Positions 11,850 to 23,979 of a DNA stretch of 64,000 bases are shown here, in pieces (the stretch's first letter is position 1; each line of letters opens with the position of its first letter). The position numbers and the translations under genes were made by a program. The notes beneath the pieces were generated by a model that saw only the letters and a program-made list of their open reading frames with translations, ran no database searches and was not told where the DNA came from. The stretch comes from Tubiluchus corallicola (taxonomy: Eukaryota; Priapulida; Priapulimorpha; Priapulimorphida; Tubiluchidae), in NCBI GenBank assembly GCA_030141605.1, contig JAQGDQ010000002.1, positions 434,001-498,000 of the forward strand. Direction: 5' to 3'.

Positions 11850-13110
11850 ACGTGTGCTCAACCTGAAGAAACTAAAAGAGCTTGAAAGAGCAGTTCATAA
11901 TCAGTTAACCAGCTTCTTCACTGCAAATGACTAGTTAGTTAATGAGCAGTCAGGGTTCAGGAAAGATCAGCACAGTAGCGCGACAGGCATTGTCAATGTT
12001 ACAGATTACGTTTTAGCAAATGGATAATTGTGAATATGGAGGTGTGATCTTCCTAAATTTAAAAAAGGCGCTTGACATCATAAATCACCAAATATTAATT
12101 GAGAAACTTGAAAAACAGTTTGGCATCAAAAACAAAGAATTGATATGGCCTTCAAGTACCTTGTGTAATACAAAACAATTATTGCACTGTTGTTGGTAGA
12201 CGCAATGTTTAACTGTCGCAATATATTCACAGGAGTACCATACGGCTCCATTTAGGTGTTTTATTGTTTATAATGTTTATTAATGACATTACGAAAATGG
12301 TACGTCGTAGTAAACTGGTATTATGTGCTGATGAAACTGCTAGTATGTCAAACTATAATTGTTCAACCACTCTTGAAACTGATTTGAATAATGACCTCAG
12401 TCAGTGATATTGCAGTATGGATGAATCACAATAAGCTAACTTTAAATATGAACCAAACTAAAGTAATGTTGTCTGGGACAAGTAGAAAATTAAAACACGT
12501 TAGTGAATTTAATTTATTACTAAATAAATGTCATATTGACATTGTCAGTAGCATGAAATATTTAAGTACTCACTTTAACCTCAATTTAAAATCGAACAAA
12601 CATGTTGATAAAATTGCTGGTAAAATATCGCAGAAAGTCTCGGTTGTTGAAAATATCAACAGCTATATCCCACAGAATAACATTAAAACTTTGTTTAATG
12701 CTATCTTAGTGCTTCATATAGCTATTGTTCTGTTTTGAAACCAGGTTTGAAAAATATATTGATGTCGCATTCAAAAATTACAGAATAGAGCATTGAGAAT
12801 AATCCTAGGTTGCAGTACTCGAGATTCTCATGCAAACGACATGTATAATGAACTAAAGTTCATGAAAATAAAACAGAAAAGAGATTATCTGAAAGCAGTA
12901 ATGATTATATCTGAGTCAGAACTTTCGATTTACTGCAAGTGTTCATAATCGCATCACAAGGTCACAGTTATTGTCATCTAATCAGTTATATGTAAATGTT
13001 GTTAAGCTTGAGCATGATAAGCATACATTTTATTACCCAGGGGTTATTCTTCCAAATTACATGAACATTTAAAGCATTTGCTAAAACTAATTTTTGTGTA
13101 TTGAATCAGA
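11850..13110 (+). mobile_element. LINE retrotransposon remnant B, reverse transcriptase
   Basis: Across several frames the plus strand reads as a non-LTR reverse transcriptase in the correct order. A finger motif (NEQSGFRKDQHSS) is followed by a palm region with the GVP box (FTGVPYGSI). A degenerate active site comes next (CADE where YADD is expected, about 12320), then the conserved connection (WMNHNKLTLNMNQTKVM, about 12420) and the C-terminal QNRALRIILG block (about 12785). At least four frameshifts or stops plus the altered active site make it inactive. The longest intact piece is 12391-12738. The block order fits CR1/Rex/jockey-type LINEs. Confidence 0.88.
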
Positions 13111-13274
13111 TATCAGTCGCAGTTATGTACCTCATTACTTTATTTCTTTTGTAATTAACTTAATTTTGTTTGTTTTAATACTAGTCGTGACTAAATTATT
13201 ACCTGATAATTACTTTATTCTGTATTCTGTTAGAGAATCATGAACGTAGTATTGTCATGAAATTGTATGCATGA

Positions 13275-13292
13275 AATATATATATATATATA

Positions 13293-13332
<40 letters not shown>

Positions 13333-13348
13333 CGTGCGTGTGTGTGTA
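13275..13348. repeat. Compound (TA)n(TG)n microsatellite
   Basis: A TA run passes directly into a TG run with a few GTGC variants. A similar compound array lies at 29.3 kb. Confidence 0.95.
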
Positions 13349-15956
13349 CATATGAATATATTTGTAATGACTTATAAAGCAGTGCTTTGCAATGATGGAG
13401 TTACTTTCATAAAAGATTACTATAAATAAATAAATAAATGAAAAATACATAAAATAAATGCACTAATTTTGAAAAAACTAAATCCATGTTAACAATAATG
13501 GTAACTTAACTTGCTGTTCGTAGTAAATAATTCTAAAGTTCAATCAAAATCATTTAAAACAGTTAACGCGAAGAATTAAAGTAAGTTATTTTACATTTTT
13601 TACAGGTTTCGCTCATTTTTTCGGGAAAATCAATCTAATTTACCAAAGTCAACGGATAACTGTTATCTGGAAAATACATCAGCTGAGTTCAGCTCTAGCG
13701 TAATAGTAAAACATAGATTTTATAGTTAGCATTAGAACAGGCTATTTTCTGCTTCCCCAAAAGTGAGATACTAAACTTTAACATACAAGTACAAATACTA
13801 TAGTTTAAGAAATAGTAACCCTTTCGTATCATGCACAGCTAAATGCATGTGGTTTACATTATTATCTGAAACATTTCGATACTAAATATATATACGCACC
13901 TGCATATATTGTATTCTATTGGCAACTGTTTAACGTGATTAATAAGTACAATACACTAATAATGGTTTGTCTTGCCAGCTGCCCAGTGAACAAGGAAAGA
14001 ATGACGCAGCCTGCCTATAGAATCCCTTATAAATGCCATACCAGCATCGATCTGATGCTCAGACTCCCTACGCAGCAGGACGACAGCTTTTATAAAACTT
14101 CATTAGCGTGTTTAAGAATGACAACTTAAGCTTTATGTAGTTTCAAAACTGTTTTATGCACTGACATTCTATTAATTATGCGTCTTAATCATTGATTGCA
14201 ATCCAATTAGCATTTTAGCAGTACCCTTAATAATACAAGTTCCATATCCCTACAAAAGTTTAATTAATAATTCAACCCTTATTTGTAACGATTGTAGAAG
14301 TAGAGTTTCCAAACTTGTCTGGCGGTAAAGTCAGTGATAACCACTGACCAAAGCTTTCAGGTCTTTGTAAGTCGCATGACCACTAGTGACATTTCACCAA
14401 GATTAATTCATGGTAATCCGCTACAATGCAAATGCAAGCGGTGCTGGCGAAATGCCAGAAGTTAGCATTGCCTGAATATTGATGGGAAGTGGAATTTGAC
14501 GCCTACGACAAATCTAGCCGTTCAGTATTAATAAAGTTATTATTCTAGAATAGCTTCTGTGCTAACGAGTTTGGAATTCGGGACTTTATCATTTCTAATT
14601 GAATGTTTTTTCGGGCGTTTTGAACTAATTCCGTTCTATTCCCATTATACGGAAAGTCTAGTCGAATTTCTTTTAAGCTGCTTAAAAATGCTGAGTTAAA
14701 ACTGAAATATGTTGCACTCATGGGTGCAAACTGATTTTTGTGCATAGATTATCGCAAAACTAATTTTAAGCAACAAGCATTAAACAATACTGAAACAATC
14801 GCAAAACTTGTTTTCAAATTAAAGTTGTGAACGAATCACAGAGCAGCATATCTTTAACTAGCACTACAAATGCACTTGAAAGAATCACAAACGGGGTTTA
14901 GACTAGTATGAACTCTAAAACGAAATGATCGCAAAACTACGCTAAATCCTAAGCTACGAAAACAGATGCAAAAGTAGGGTCGAATTACCTTTTGCACTTA
15001 AACAATAACAAACCTGTTTTAAAATGCATAATTTGTGATATATTTGCAAAACTTCATTTACAATTAGAATTCTCACTAAAATGGCTGTGAAACGATAATT
15101 ACAATCCATGGTTTTAAAAGTGTAGGCATAACTCTGTTTTCATCCTAAATTACTTTTTGATATCACCATACTTATATATTTATAGCACTTATTACCTGCA
15201 AACTATAGCAACGCCGATTTTTACTGCAACAAATCTATTGTATCAACAAACGGTCAAAACGTGCTCAGGCACTATCGTTCTAAATTACTAAGTTCTAAAA
15301 GGCCAGGTTCATATTACCTAGCTTTTGGAATGTTTATCGATATACTGGATTTGTTGCATTGAAACTGGCACTAGCTGTTGGATTTTTGCTTTTTGCAAGA
15401 GTGTATGAAGGCCGGATCGTGTAGCACATCGCAAAATTTCCCAACGGCAGTGTCAGTGAAACTTTTGTTGTAAATGAATTGAAAAAAGTTGAAATTACTG
15501 ACTCCTACTCACGTGTTGTGTAACCGAGACGATAAACTCTTGACAACACTCGAAAATCCCTTGGGTGATAAACACGAATGTAAAAGAGCAACTGTTGGGC
15601 AAAGATCTCGTTAAGAGAGAATTATAGAGAACTGAGATTTATAGACTTATTTAGTGATAGTTGTAATGCTCTCTAGTAAATAAGTAATGTGTAACTCTGA
15701 AACGAAAAGCTTGTCGTGCATAAGTTGACCAATGAGCACATTATGTAGAATCAAGATCCCTTCAAAACACAGCCGTTTTCTGCTATATAATATACATTAT
15801 TGTTTAAATTACTTGTATACATTTATTGTCTTGTTTTATTACATACCCAGTGCACTTGAATGTAGTACTAGTGCAGTAATTGAACTGAACTAAACTGAAT
15901 TGAAATGTACAATTTTTCAAGACACCGCCCCTAACTGCTAGTCTACTACACCTTAG
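13349..15956. other. No firm gene
   Basis: AT-rich, with a short AAAT run near 13430. The plus frame at 13935-14129, after an acceptor-like ttgtcttgccag, and the minus frame at 14545-14745 are open for 64-66 codons but unassigned. A GC-richer patch at about 14310-14460 contains the palindrome CAGTGATAACCACTG. No RNA gene or element boundary was recognised. Confidence 0.4.
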
Positions 15957-16129
15957 CCTGAAAATGGCGGACAGCTGAGCTGTGACGTAGGCAGATCACA
16001 AGCCTTCCCGACCTATGTTTTGAAGGAGCCTTGCATAGAATGTTCCTGCATTACTGATTCTTATTATGTGCTTGCAGATGCTAAGTGTAACAATACCATA
16101 GATATGGTTTGTGTACATCAAAGATCTCG
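15957..16129 (+). CDS. Cysteine-rich exon, resembles a von Willebrand factor C-type module
   Basis: A strong 3' splice site (branch-like ctaac, then a pyrimidine run ending ctactacaccttag) precedes an open frame of about 58 codons. It contains six cysteines in the pattern C-x17-C-x2-C-x-C-x13-C-x8-C, with a PCIECSC core. VWC modules in secreted and matrix proteins typically carry PCxxCxC, which is why I suggest that class. The exon either ends at CG|GTGAAT (phase 2) or continues 1 codon to TGA at 16131-16133. No neighbouring exon with a matching phase was identified, so this is a single orphan exon. If real, it belongs to a secreted or extracellular protein. Chance is not excluded. Confidence 0.4.
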
Positions 16130-16133
16130 GTGA

Positions 16134-16859
16134 ATGCTTAGCAGCATTCTGCATTCTAGACTGTCTTGCTGTCCTGATCTTCTTTGTTTAAGATCCTAAT
16201 TAGTTTAATAAATACTACTTTATTATGCACGCATTCGTCTGGTTGCTAATATTATTGTAGTGTGTAACATTAAGGTGTTCAAGGTTTTTGAACCAAACAC
16301 TACATTCTTAATGACTTGTTGCTGTCTGCACTGAGGTTGACTGATGTGGTGCCACGCACTATAGACAGAATCACATTTCCTGTGTTCACGTATACGTTGT
16401 GTTGTGTTGTGTCGATGATGACGACAGAGGTAGGTCTAGCAATGAGACAAGATGCTCGCATTCAAATGGTGGTGGCAATCTTGGTTACGTATTTACAATA
16501 ACACCATGATATTTGAACCTAAATCTCCACTATTTGCTCAAAAGAATATGTTCGGGTCTAAGTTCATTAGTAGTGACAATTTGAATTTGTTTTATTGTCT
16601 AGCTTCATCACCTTTTATTTATCAGGAGCAGACTAAAGTGGTTTTTCTTGTTTGGAAATACGTAAGCTGCTCACGGAGAATGATTCCTTGAGCTTAGCCA
16701 TTGGGGAAAGTACAGTGGGTTCTATTCTACAGCCTCGATCAGCCGGAGCAACTTTTTATCGTTATGTATCAATTAGTGATAACAATATTATAGAGCTGAA
16801 TCATGTAGTATAATTTAAACAGTAAGTAATAATTAATTAATATGCGGTAAAAATTAGAT
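16134..16859. other. No firm gene
   Basis: Two overlapping plus-strand frames (16316-16501, 16452-16691) are open but lack recognisable content or clear splice sites. Nothing else was seen. Confidence 0.4.
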
Positions 16860-18010
16860 TAAATATTACGACCGCTAATGTTCAATTGAGCACTTGTGTG
16901 AAAATGTGTAAGAATATGTGTGAAGAGAGCTTTCTGAGATTGCAGATTCCTGTTTCGATAATTAATTGTAACGGTTGCGAATGTAATTATGAGTCATATA
17001 GTCATGCTATTGATGATTATTGTACTAGTATAATTAGGGTCTTAACATATGCTGCTTCTAGTTGTATCCTCAAAAGCTTGCTTTAAATTTAGGATCAAAC
17101 AGAGATATAGCCGGTTGGAACGATTTTTGTCTAGAAAAATACAATTATTCGCGACATATTTTCCTTCTATGAAGAAGCATTCACTGTCCCAGACTGTACA
17201 GTAAAAAGACATGAAAAGAGCACCGTGCCCAGTTTAAACTCTCATTGAGATATTGCAGAAATAACGAGAAAAACACTACGAGCAGATAAACTAGAAAACA
17301 GTCTCTCTTTATCTAATAAGCCTGATATATTTTGGAAAAAGATTAAACGATTCAATAATGCCAAAATGCCTTTACCCGGTAAAATTGGTAGTGCTTATGG
17401 CGAACAAAAAATAAGTAACATATGGAAAGATGTACACATGTACTAAATTATGAGTGATATAGTTTATATAATAGTGATACATGCAGTAGCAATTCAAATG
17501 ATTTCAACATTTTTGTATGTGATACGCAGTCAGCTCTAAGCAAGTTAAAAATGAATCGGAAATATCAGTTCACCCGATAACTACAGGCCTATTGCTATTG
17601 CCAGTTTATTAAGTAAAATACTTGGAACAATAATTGTTACTAAATGTAGCGAAAATTTTCTTACTAATGATGCACAGTTTAGATATAAGAAAGCTCAGTG
17701 AACTGAAGGTTTTAATATCACAAATGCACTAAGACAACGTAGGGTACTATCGCCTCATCTCTTTAATGTCTATGTAAATGATTTGTCATCAAAATTAAAT
17801 AAAGTGAAGAGCTGTCGGGTAAGCGAGTTAACTGTAAATCATATCTTGTATGCTGATGACAGAATAATTTTTATCTCTACGATATATGTTTTACAGGAAA
17901 TTTTAGATTGATGTATAAGATATTCAGATATTCAGAAATTCACAATATTCACTTTAGTACTAAGAAAACAAAATTTATATTTTTTCGCCCTCGTGGATTT
18001 CAGAACAAAT
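16860..18010 (+). mobile_element. LINE retrotransposon remnant C with YADD
   Basis: The plus strand carries a decayed LINE in order. A linker between endonuclease and reverse transcriptase lies at about 16886-17090, followed by the W-x-K spacer region. The YRPIAIASLLSKILG finger motif is at about 17582, then VLSPHLFNVYVNDLSSKLN at about 17745, and the catalytic LYADD at 17849-17860. Numerous stops and frameshifts are present. The segment between the finger and palm motifs is too short, implying an internal deletion around 17700-17740. It is a different insertion from remnant B, in the same orientation. Confidence 0.82.
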
Positions 18011-18482
18011 AACCCAAATGCATTGTCAAAAACTGCATTGTTTTTTAGAACACAAAAGTACAAAAAATCCAAAGTGCACAGTGCACGTGCGAGACAAAAA
18101 TTACCTATTTCGTTTCTCTTTTATTTCATCACCTATATATAAAAGCACCATTAATCATAATAATGCTCTAATGTGGTTCTATATAGATTAATGTCTGACT
18201 TTTCTGGCTTCTAACTTCTATAAAGGCGGAGATGTAAGCGAATACAAAGGTCTCGTGCTTCTTTGTGTTAATTTGCTAGGTTACCTGGGGTAGTTTGATG
18301 CGCCACTTTTGTTGCATATCAGCGGATTGCGGGGTGACATTACACCAATAACAGCTCGAAAATAATTTGCAGACATGGGTATTTCATTACTAACAGCTCG
18401 CTTGACCAACTGAACTTATACAGGTATTCTGTGAATTGGTAGCGTTTAAAGGGACAGACTGAACAAACAGTCAGCAATATTT

Positions 18483-18560
18483 TAAGCAAACTTGACCAAA
18501 AAGAGGAAACTTGAAAGAGTCTGCCGAATTTGAATTAGCGACATTAAATTATTAATGGAA
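18483..18560 (-). repeat. Fragment of a tRNA-derived SINE-like family (copy 1)
   Basis: The plus-strand words aaacttgaccaaaaagagg and gaatttgaattagcgac align, with substitutions, to the copy at 18.8-18.9 kb and in part to the one at 31.1 kb. The B-box position is degenerate here. Orientation is taken from the better-preserved copy. Confidence 0.5.
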
Positions 18561-18779
18561 CTTTCATGACCACAAAACCATATCGCCTCTTAATTCAATC
18601 CTACTAACACACCAATCAATCCAACAGTTCCAGGTATTAGCTTACTCTCAGAGTAATTACTAATTGATGATTTTTTTTCAAATCATTTACAGCTTAGCCT
18701 TAGATTAATCCATATAAGACATATAAGACATGGCGGACCATCAAGATTTTTTACAATCTTAACTAAGATATCTTTAATG

Positions 18780-19000
18780 ATGAAATGATACCAGCATCTT
18801 TAATGGTGGAATGGACTTACTAGTTGCAAACTTTTAGATCAAACTTGAGCGAAAAGAAGAAATGTGGAAAAATTAGGACTGAGAATTGAACCAACGACTT
18901 TTGAATTATTGATAAAAAATATAAACTCTCTTCGTTTTTAACAACTTAAATAGCTCAGTGATTGCAGCCTGAGCTTAGCGACGACTGTAAAGGGCCGTAA
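18780..19000 (-). mobile_element. tRNA-derived SINE-like element (copy 2)
   Basis: On the minus strand an A-box-like word (taagctcaggctg) is followed about 80 bp later by a B-box (GGTTCAATTCT) and then a body shared with the 31.1-kb repeat. An internal polymerase III promoter followed by a non-tRNA body is the SINE layout. The spacing between the boxes is longer than in a real tRNA and no cloverleaf closes, so this is not a functional tRNA gene. Between this and copy 1 the DNA is featureless. Confidence 0.5.
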
Positions 19001-19525
19001 AAGGTTATGTGCATTTTACCGATTACTTGTATAAAGCCCGAATATGCAGTTCAGTGTTTCAACTTAGAGATTCATTTTTGCTTTTGCTAGATTCCAATCT
19101 CGTCATAACTATTTTACATTAAGTAGGCCTTAGTGCTCGTTGAATAATGGTTGCCAGCGTGCATAATTTCGAATAAGACACACTAATTTCCTATTTTTTT
19201 GTATAAATTTGTGATTTGTTAAAAATCATCCAGAACTTTGAAAGAACATTTCGACTTTTATCAAAGGTCACGTTCATTTCAGTGCATCATAAGCTGCATC
19301 GTCAGTTGATACAGGTCGAAATGTTATTTCAATTTACATATTTTTTATTTTTTTAAATTAATATATCTGAGTTTAAATGCTTGTTTTGCCAATTAATATG
19401 ACTTAGTTAGAGTAAATATATAATGATGCTATTAGAGTGTGAACAGAATCAATTTGGCGTGATGCAGGAATTGCATCTGTTTTTGATGTCTTTCAACTGT
19501 CATCATCGTGTGTTTTCATCACAAG

Positions 19526-19675
19526 ACGTCTAAGCCAGATGACCCAGAAGCAGTAAATCTCCACACTAAACACTCTGTTTCTGATCTCCTTGATATCCTT
19601 GAAAATTCTCTCAAACTGTCCAAAAAGCTTTCTGAACATCAAGATAAATGCACCCATAACCTAGAATACTTCTAA
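19526..19675 (+). CDS. Unidentified exon-like segment with predicted amphipathic helix
   Basis: After a candidate acceptor (gtgtgttttcatcacaag) the frame reads 49 codons to TAA. A polar N-terminus (TSKPDDPEAVNLHTKH) precedes a helix-like SVSDLLDILENSLKLSKKL with a leucine periodicity. It would be a terminal exon in phase 0. No upstream partner exon in phase 0 was found and no family is recognised. A retroelement ORF1-like fragment is an alternative. Confidence 0.3.
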   Translation, partial: TSKPDDPEAVNLHTKHSVSDLLDILENSLKLSKKLSEHQDKCTHNLEYF

Positions 19676-20024
19676 ATTTTACCACTAATGCCTACTCGAT
19701 AAGCTTTCTCTCGAAACTCGCATTTTCTTCATTTTGACAAATACAGGACGATTATTTTCGCCGCCTCGCAGAAATGTACGTTTGCCACGCAACAATTTTT
19801 GGAAAACCTTTTTAAATTAATCTGGCTGATGACAATATAGCTAGCTGTAGAAAGGAGCGGATTTATCTTCTTTTGAGGCCATAAAATGGTCATAATCTAT
19901 TTCAGCGAGCTTAAGTAGGACAATTAAATACGTATCAATAGGCTCCCTGCCTTGTCTTGATATATTAGACACGAATGAAAGTCGTTATGGCGACGTATTT
20001 TAATTCAAAGCCGTCCTACTTCTG

Positions 20025-20423
20025 TTAGAAGTGGAACGTGGGCGTGACAGACAAGTAAAAGGAAAACAGGTAATTCTTGGTTAATTTTGCAATATGATCT
20101 GTTGGTAAAATGTCAGAATGAGTATCAGCTTCACTAAAGATAATTTTGCGTAACAAAATAGAGAAGTGAAATATACGTCTGACAGTTGAAGGCATCCTGT
20201 TTTCAGGCATATCAGTTACATGTATGTCACATATTTTACAGTTAAGAACAATGCTCGCAGCTTTGTGTTGACATGTGTGTAACCATGCCAAACGTGTTTT
20301 TCCAGCATTATAATAAAGTGTATCAACATAATCGAAATGAGGTACAATGAGACCATTGCACAGGGAAAGGGCGGTTTTTCGAGTTAAACACCATCTAATC
20401 CTATTGAAAAAACTAGTTTGCAT
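20025..20423 (-). mobile_element. LINE retrotransposon remnant D, C-terminal end of reverse transcriptase
   Basis: A 132-codon minus-strand frame has the typical thumb/C-terminal layout of non-LTR reverse transcriptases: RIRWCLTRKTALSLCNGLIV, PHFDYVDTLYYNAGKTRL, then an HKAASIVLNC block where intact elements have QNRAARIILGC. No palm domain is present next to it, so this is a truncated copy. It is the least frame-damaged LINE piece in the window. The interval 19676-20024 may be its 3' flank and shows nothing recognisable. Confidence 0.85.
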
Positions 20424-20581
20424 GCCAATTTTTTATTATCTGTTTGATATGATCACTGAAATTATGTAAGGTCGATATCTAAGTTATTCTAACTTAAAAT
20501 GAATGTTGGCCCATCATACTTGGCTTAAGCGGGCCAATAATTTGGAATAAACTATCTGTTCACGCACGAAATTGTGTAAAT

Positions 20582-20655
20582 AATAATAAAAATTCATTAT
20601 TACTATTAATATTATTATTATTATTATTATTATATTATTATTATTATATATTCAT
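20582..20655. repeat. (ATT)n microsatellite
   Basis: Interrupted ATT/TAT run. No associated feature. The same motif forms a much purer array at 51.3 kb. Confidence 0.9.
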
Positions 20656-21639
20656 ATATAGACTGTCCGTTAAGAAGTCTTCTTGGGACAATTACAATCT
20701 TTAAGTATGGGCTACCTGATTACCAGCAGAGAATATAATATGATAAAGAAAATAGAAAACTTTCGTTGTTCAAGAAATGTGACTCTGAAGGCGCCAAAGC
20801 GTGTAAAAATACAAGAAAAGCAACAATTATCTATTTGAGTCAAGAGCCAACAGACGCTGTTAGTGTGTCTTTTTACTTTAATAATAACCCAGCATGAATT
20901 ATCTGAAAATGAAGGGTGAAGGGTGCGATTAGACATGGCCTGATGAACACCAGGGTGCAACTCATACAGGCCCTGTACAGCCACATTTTACCTCTGCGTC
21001 ATGTACGTAGCTTTTGTCAATAGAAAGCTTTTTCGTGTTTAAATTTCTAAATTGCTGAAGAGCCAAGTTTTCAAAATGGGAGGCTGTTTGGTGTATTAAG
21101 AACCGTGTCAAATATGGGAGTACATCTGTAGTATAACGTACTCCACTGCATTATTACAGTGTTACTAAAATGATTGTTTTAGCTTTAAATTATACGCCTC
21201 GTAATTTGTGTGAATATAACTGTTTTCTTGGATCACATTACAGTACCTGAAGCTTTAGCTCAATAGTTTTTAAAACCAAGGGTAATTTGTGCATGTAAGT
21301 TGTCATCGTCATCATTATCATCATCATTAGTGGAACGGTGCTCAGCAAAATTTAAAGCAGTGCATTTGGTTCGAATATAAGTTCTAGCACAGCAAAACAG
21401 TGTTACTTCTTGATATACACGCATGGAGACCATTCGTTTGAGACATGAATTGTCGCGAATGAGCCATTTGAGCCATAACCATGGAAATACATCCAGTCAA
21501 ACTAGCGCACACCATTTCAGTATAAATATATGTTACACATACTGCAAGGAATTTTGTGATACTTACATATAATGTAAATGTGCTGTGCGTATTTTATGCA
21601 AAAAAATAATAGGAATTTTTATTTACATTTCTATGACAG
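20656..21639. other. No firm gene
   Basis: A minus-strand frame at 20712-20984 is open for 90 codons but starts with GTG and has no recognisable domain or splice support. The rest is AT-rich and featureless. Confidence 0.4.
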
Positions 21640-21661
21640 GCCCACGGATCTCTGTTAAATG
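21640..21661 (+). CDS. Candidate 22-nt microexon
   Basis: A near-ideal acceptor (ttttatttacatttctatgacag) is followed by 22 nt and then a consensus donor (ATG|GTAAGT). Two of the three phases are open (AHGSLLN or PRISVK-like reading). Both splice sites are strong and closely paired, which is the signature of a microexon, but no flanking exons of the same gene were identified. Short, so chance pairing of two good sites is a real possibility. Confidence 0.3.
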
Positions 21662-21691
21662 GTAAGTTTTCCTTATTTTAGCATAATAATT

Positions 21692-21725
21692 GTCTTATAT
21701 ATATATACATATATATGTATATATG
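21692..21725. repeat. Short TA-rich palindromic run
   Basis: Alternating TA with ATATGTATAT interruptions, self-complementary. The words tcatttaatac repeat twice just after it. Confidence 0.7.
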
Positions 21726-22199
21726 TCATTTAATACTTGTCATTTAATACTCCCATCTAACTATACCTGGCTATTTACATGTTTATGTACGTTCTATTAA
21801 CCGATAATAATATACTTAATATTGCATAATCATGCTTGATTACACTTCGTCAATCTCAACGATTTGGTGAATAAACTCGGTCAATAAGACTGAGTTTGCT
21901 TTCTGAAGGACACAACAGATTATGTTTATTCTTGCTGACTTATCTGATTTCGATCATCTCAGTTTAGTGTAGCAATTCTGTTGTTAAAGCACCGTTGCCA
22001 TAGAATGGAATAATAGCTTATGTGGTCGCTTAATTAATATGTGTGGTAGCCTGTAAATTAATTATAACATTGTTTTGAGTATTAGTTATTAATCAGTTAT
22101 ACACATAATTTTTACTAACAAGTTTCTTTAAAGTATCTAGACCGTTAATAATGAGACACGCTGAAAAGATATAAGGTATTGTGACGTGTTATTAATGAC

Positions 22200-22460
22200 T
22201 ACCTTGTATAACAGCAATGCCTGTAATCCTGTTATAGGTTATGTTTCATAACATTCCCTCATTATATGCGATACCGTATTTATCAGCCCTGTTACAACGG
22301 ATAATGTAATAAACGCCCGATGTTGTTTTAAGGGATAAATGTTATAAAAATTAGAACATAATGTAATAACTAACCGATACTGTAAAAAAAATTAACGCAT
22401 ATTGTAACACCACAGAAATGCTTAATGTGATAACTAGCTGAATTAATGTTACTTGGTATC
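22200..22460. repeat. Dispersed repeat, arm 1 (TAATGTAATAA/CCCGATGTT words)
   Basis: Several diverged units share GATAATGTAATAAACGCCCG-like words. The reverse complement of the unit near 22290-22325 closely matches 23855-23895, so the two blocks are inverted copies about 1.6 kb apart. A third related word (ctacccgatgttattaaa) lies near 4085. It may be a miniature inverted-repeat element or a decayed satellite. Confidence 0.45.
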
Positions 22461-22954
22461 AGTGGTGTAGTGCTGAATAGAATACATAGGAAATGCACGT
22501 TTCCTTCCTCTGTTTGGAAAGAGGGGTGGTACCTTCACTATTTCAAGTGAATTTTAATTGACACTTGTCATATAGTTTATCTATTCCATGCGTAGTGGAA
22601 AAATATTCTAGTAGAATAATATGAGAATACAATAATTACGTACAGTCCGACCGTTTAAACATTTTGCTGTATGCTATGATATACAGGTAATGCTCCAGGT
22701 ACTCTGTTTTCCTACATATAGGTTATTTGTTCCCCTTTAGCCGTTTAAAGCACTGTCCAGTTTATCGGTGATTATTAAGCGGATATCTAATCAAACAGAG
22801 AATGCTTTGAAATTTTGCAATGTATCGAAATAAGTTACTTTGCTTGGCTTTCACGGGTGGACAAAGGTCAAGTTCGACAGTATAAGCCCTCAATTGCAAC
22901 GATATATGTCCATTTTGTAATTTTGTCCACGATTGCTCCGTGAGTGAGAGAGCC

Positions 22955-22981
22955 AGAGAGAGTGCGTGTGCGTGCGTGCGC

Positions 22982-23020
<39 letters not shown>
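22955..23020. repeat. Compound (GT)n(GA)n microsatellite
   Basis: A GT/GC run passes into an uninterrupted GA run. The Arg-Glu frame over it is an artefact. Confidence 0.95.
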
Positions 23021-23023
<3 letters not shown>

Positions 23024-23749
23024 CGATTATTTATTATTACATGTATTATAAAACCTTTATTTTCTATTTGCAGAAAACATTTACATTCATAAAAAATTCA
23101 TTTCACAGCGACAATTATTGTATTATTAAAACAAAATTTACAGCATCAGTGTAATGCAGTCTCGTTAGTTTTTGGTAAAGTAATCACATGACTGATGATT
23201 GTGAAATAACTTTAAAGCTGTGTTGAGAGGAACCAGCGCATGTAGCCACGCCTCAGAACCCAAACTTGTTCAGCCCTGAACACGTCATGGTTATATAGAT
23301 GTGTACTTTCAAATTGGGCCCTCGAATATTTTTGGGCATAAGGTCAGCTGTGCCGCCACTCTAATCCCTTTCCTTCTTGCTTTCCTAAACGCCAGGGGGT
23401 GGGTTTTGATGTTTCAACACTAATTAGCTATTGCAGCTATTGTAAACTTTCAACTGAATTATAGATTATTACTGTTCCTTTTCGTATAACCTGCCATTTA
23501 GTATTATTTCCGTAATAAACTTTATTATTTTCCTTAATTTTAAAACGTCTTACATAATAATACTAGTTTTGATGCTGAACTCCCATTAATCGACGCAAAC
23601 TTGTATAGCTAATCGATTTACTTCGCTAGCGCCCGTACATAATTTCATCTATAAGCTCTTAGTACCTCGGCACGGCATATATCACTTGACGTCGGTCTTG
23701 GGTCTAGCCGACGACCCTTCCCTGAGTTCTCATTAATTATTCAGTAACA

Positions 23750-23895
23750 AAGGCCACGCCACGACAGCTATTACATTATCGACTAGAATTTTTGTTACTA
23801 CGTTATGCATCTAGTTTTTTATTACATTATCAGTTAATTTTAATTTTTTTTTGGTAATACAGTATCGGGTGTTTATTACATTATCAGTTGTAATA
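23750..23895. repeat. Dispersed repeat, arm 2 (inverted copy of the 22.3-kb block)
   Basis: The word TTATTACATTATC recurs here at short spacing. The portion tatcgggtgtttattacatt matches the reverse complement of the block at 22290-22325. The interval 23021-23749 between the microsatellite and this arm shows no gene. Confidence 0.45.
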
Positions 23896-23979
23896 ACGTC
23901 GAAAAAAGCTAATGGCGTGTCCCGCGATGTGTTTATTTCTGGTGGATGATAAATTTGGTATAAAGATTCTATTAATAAC

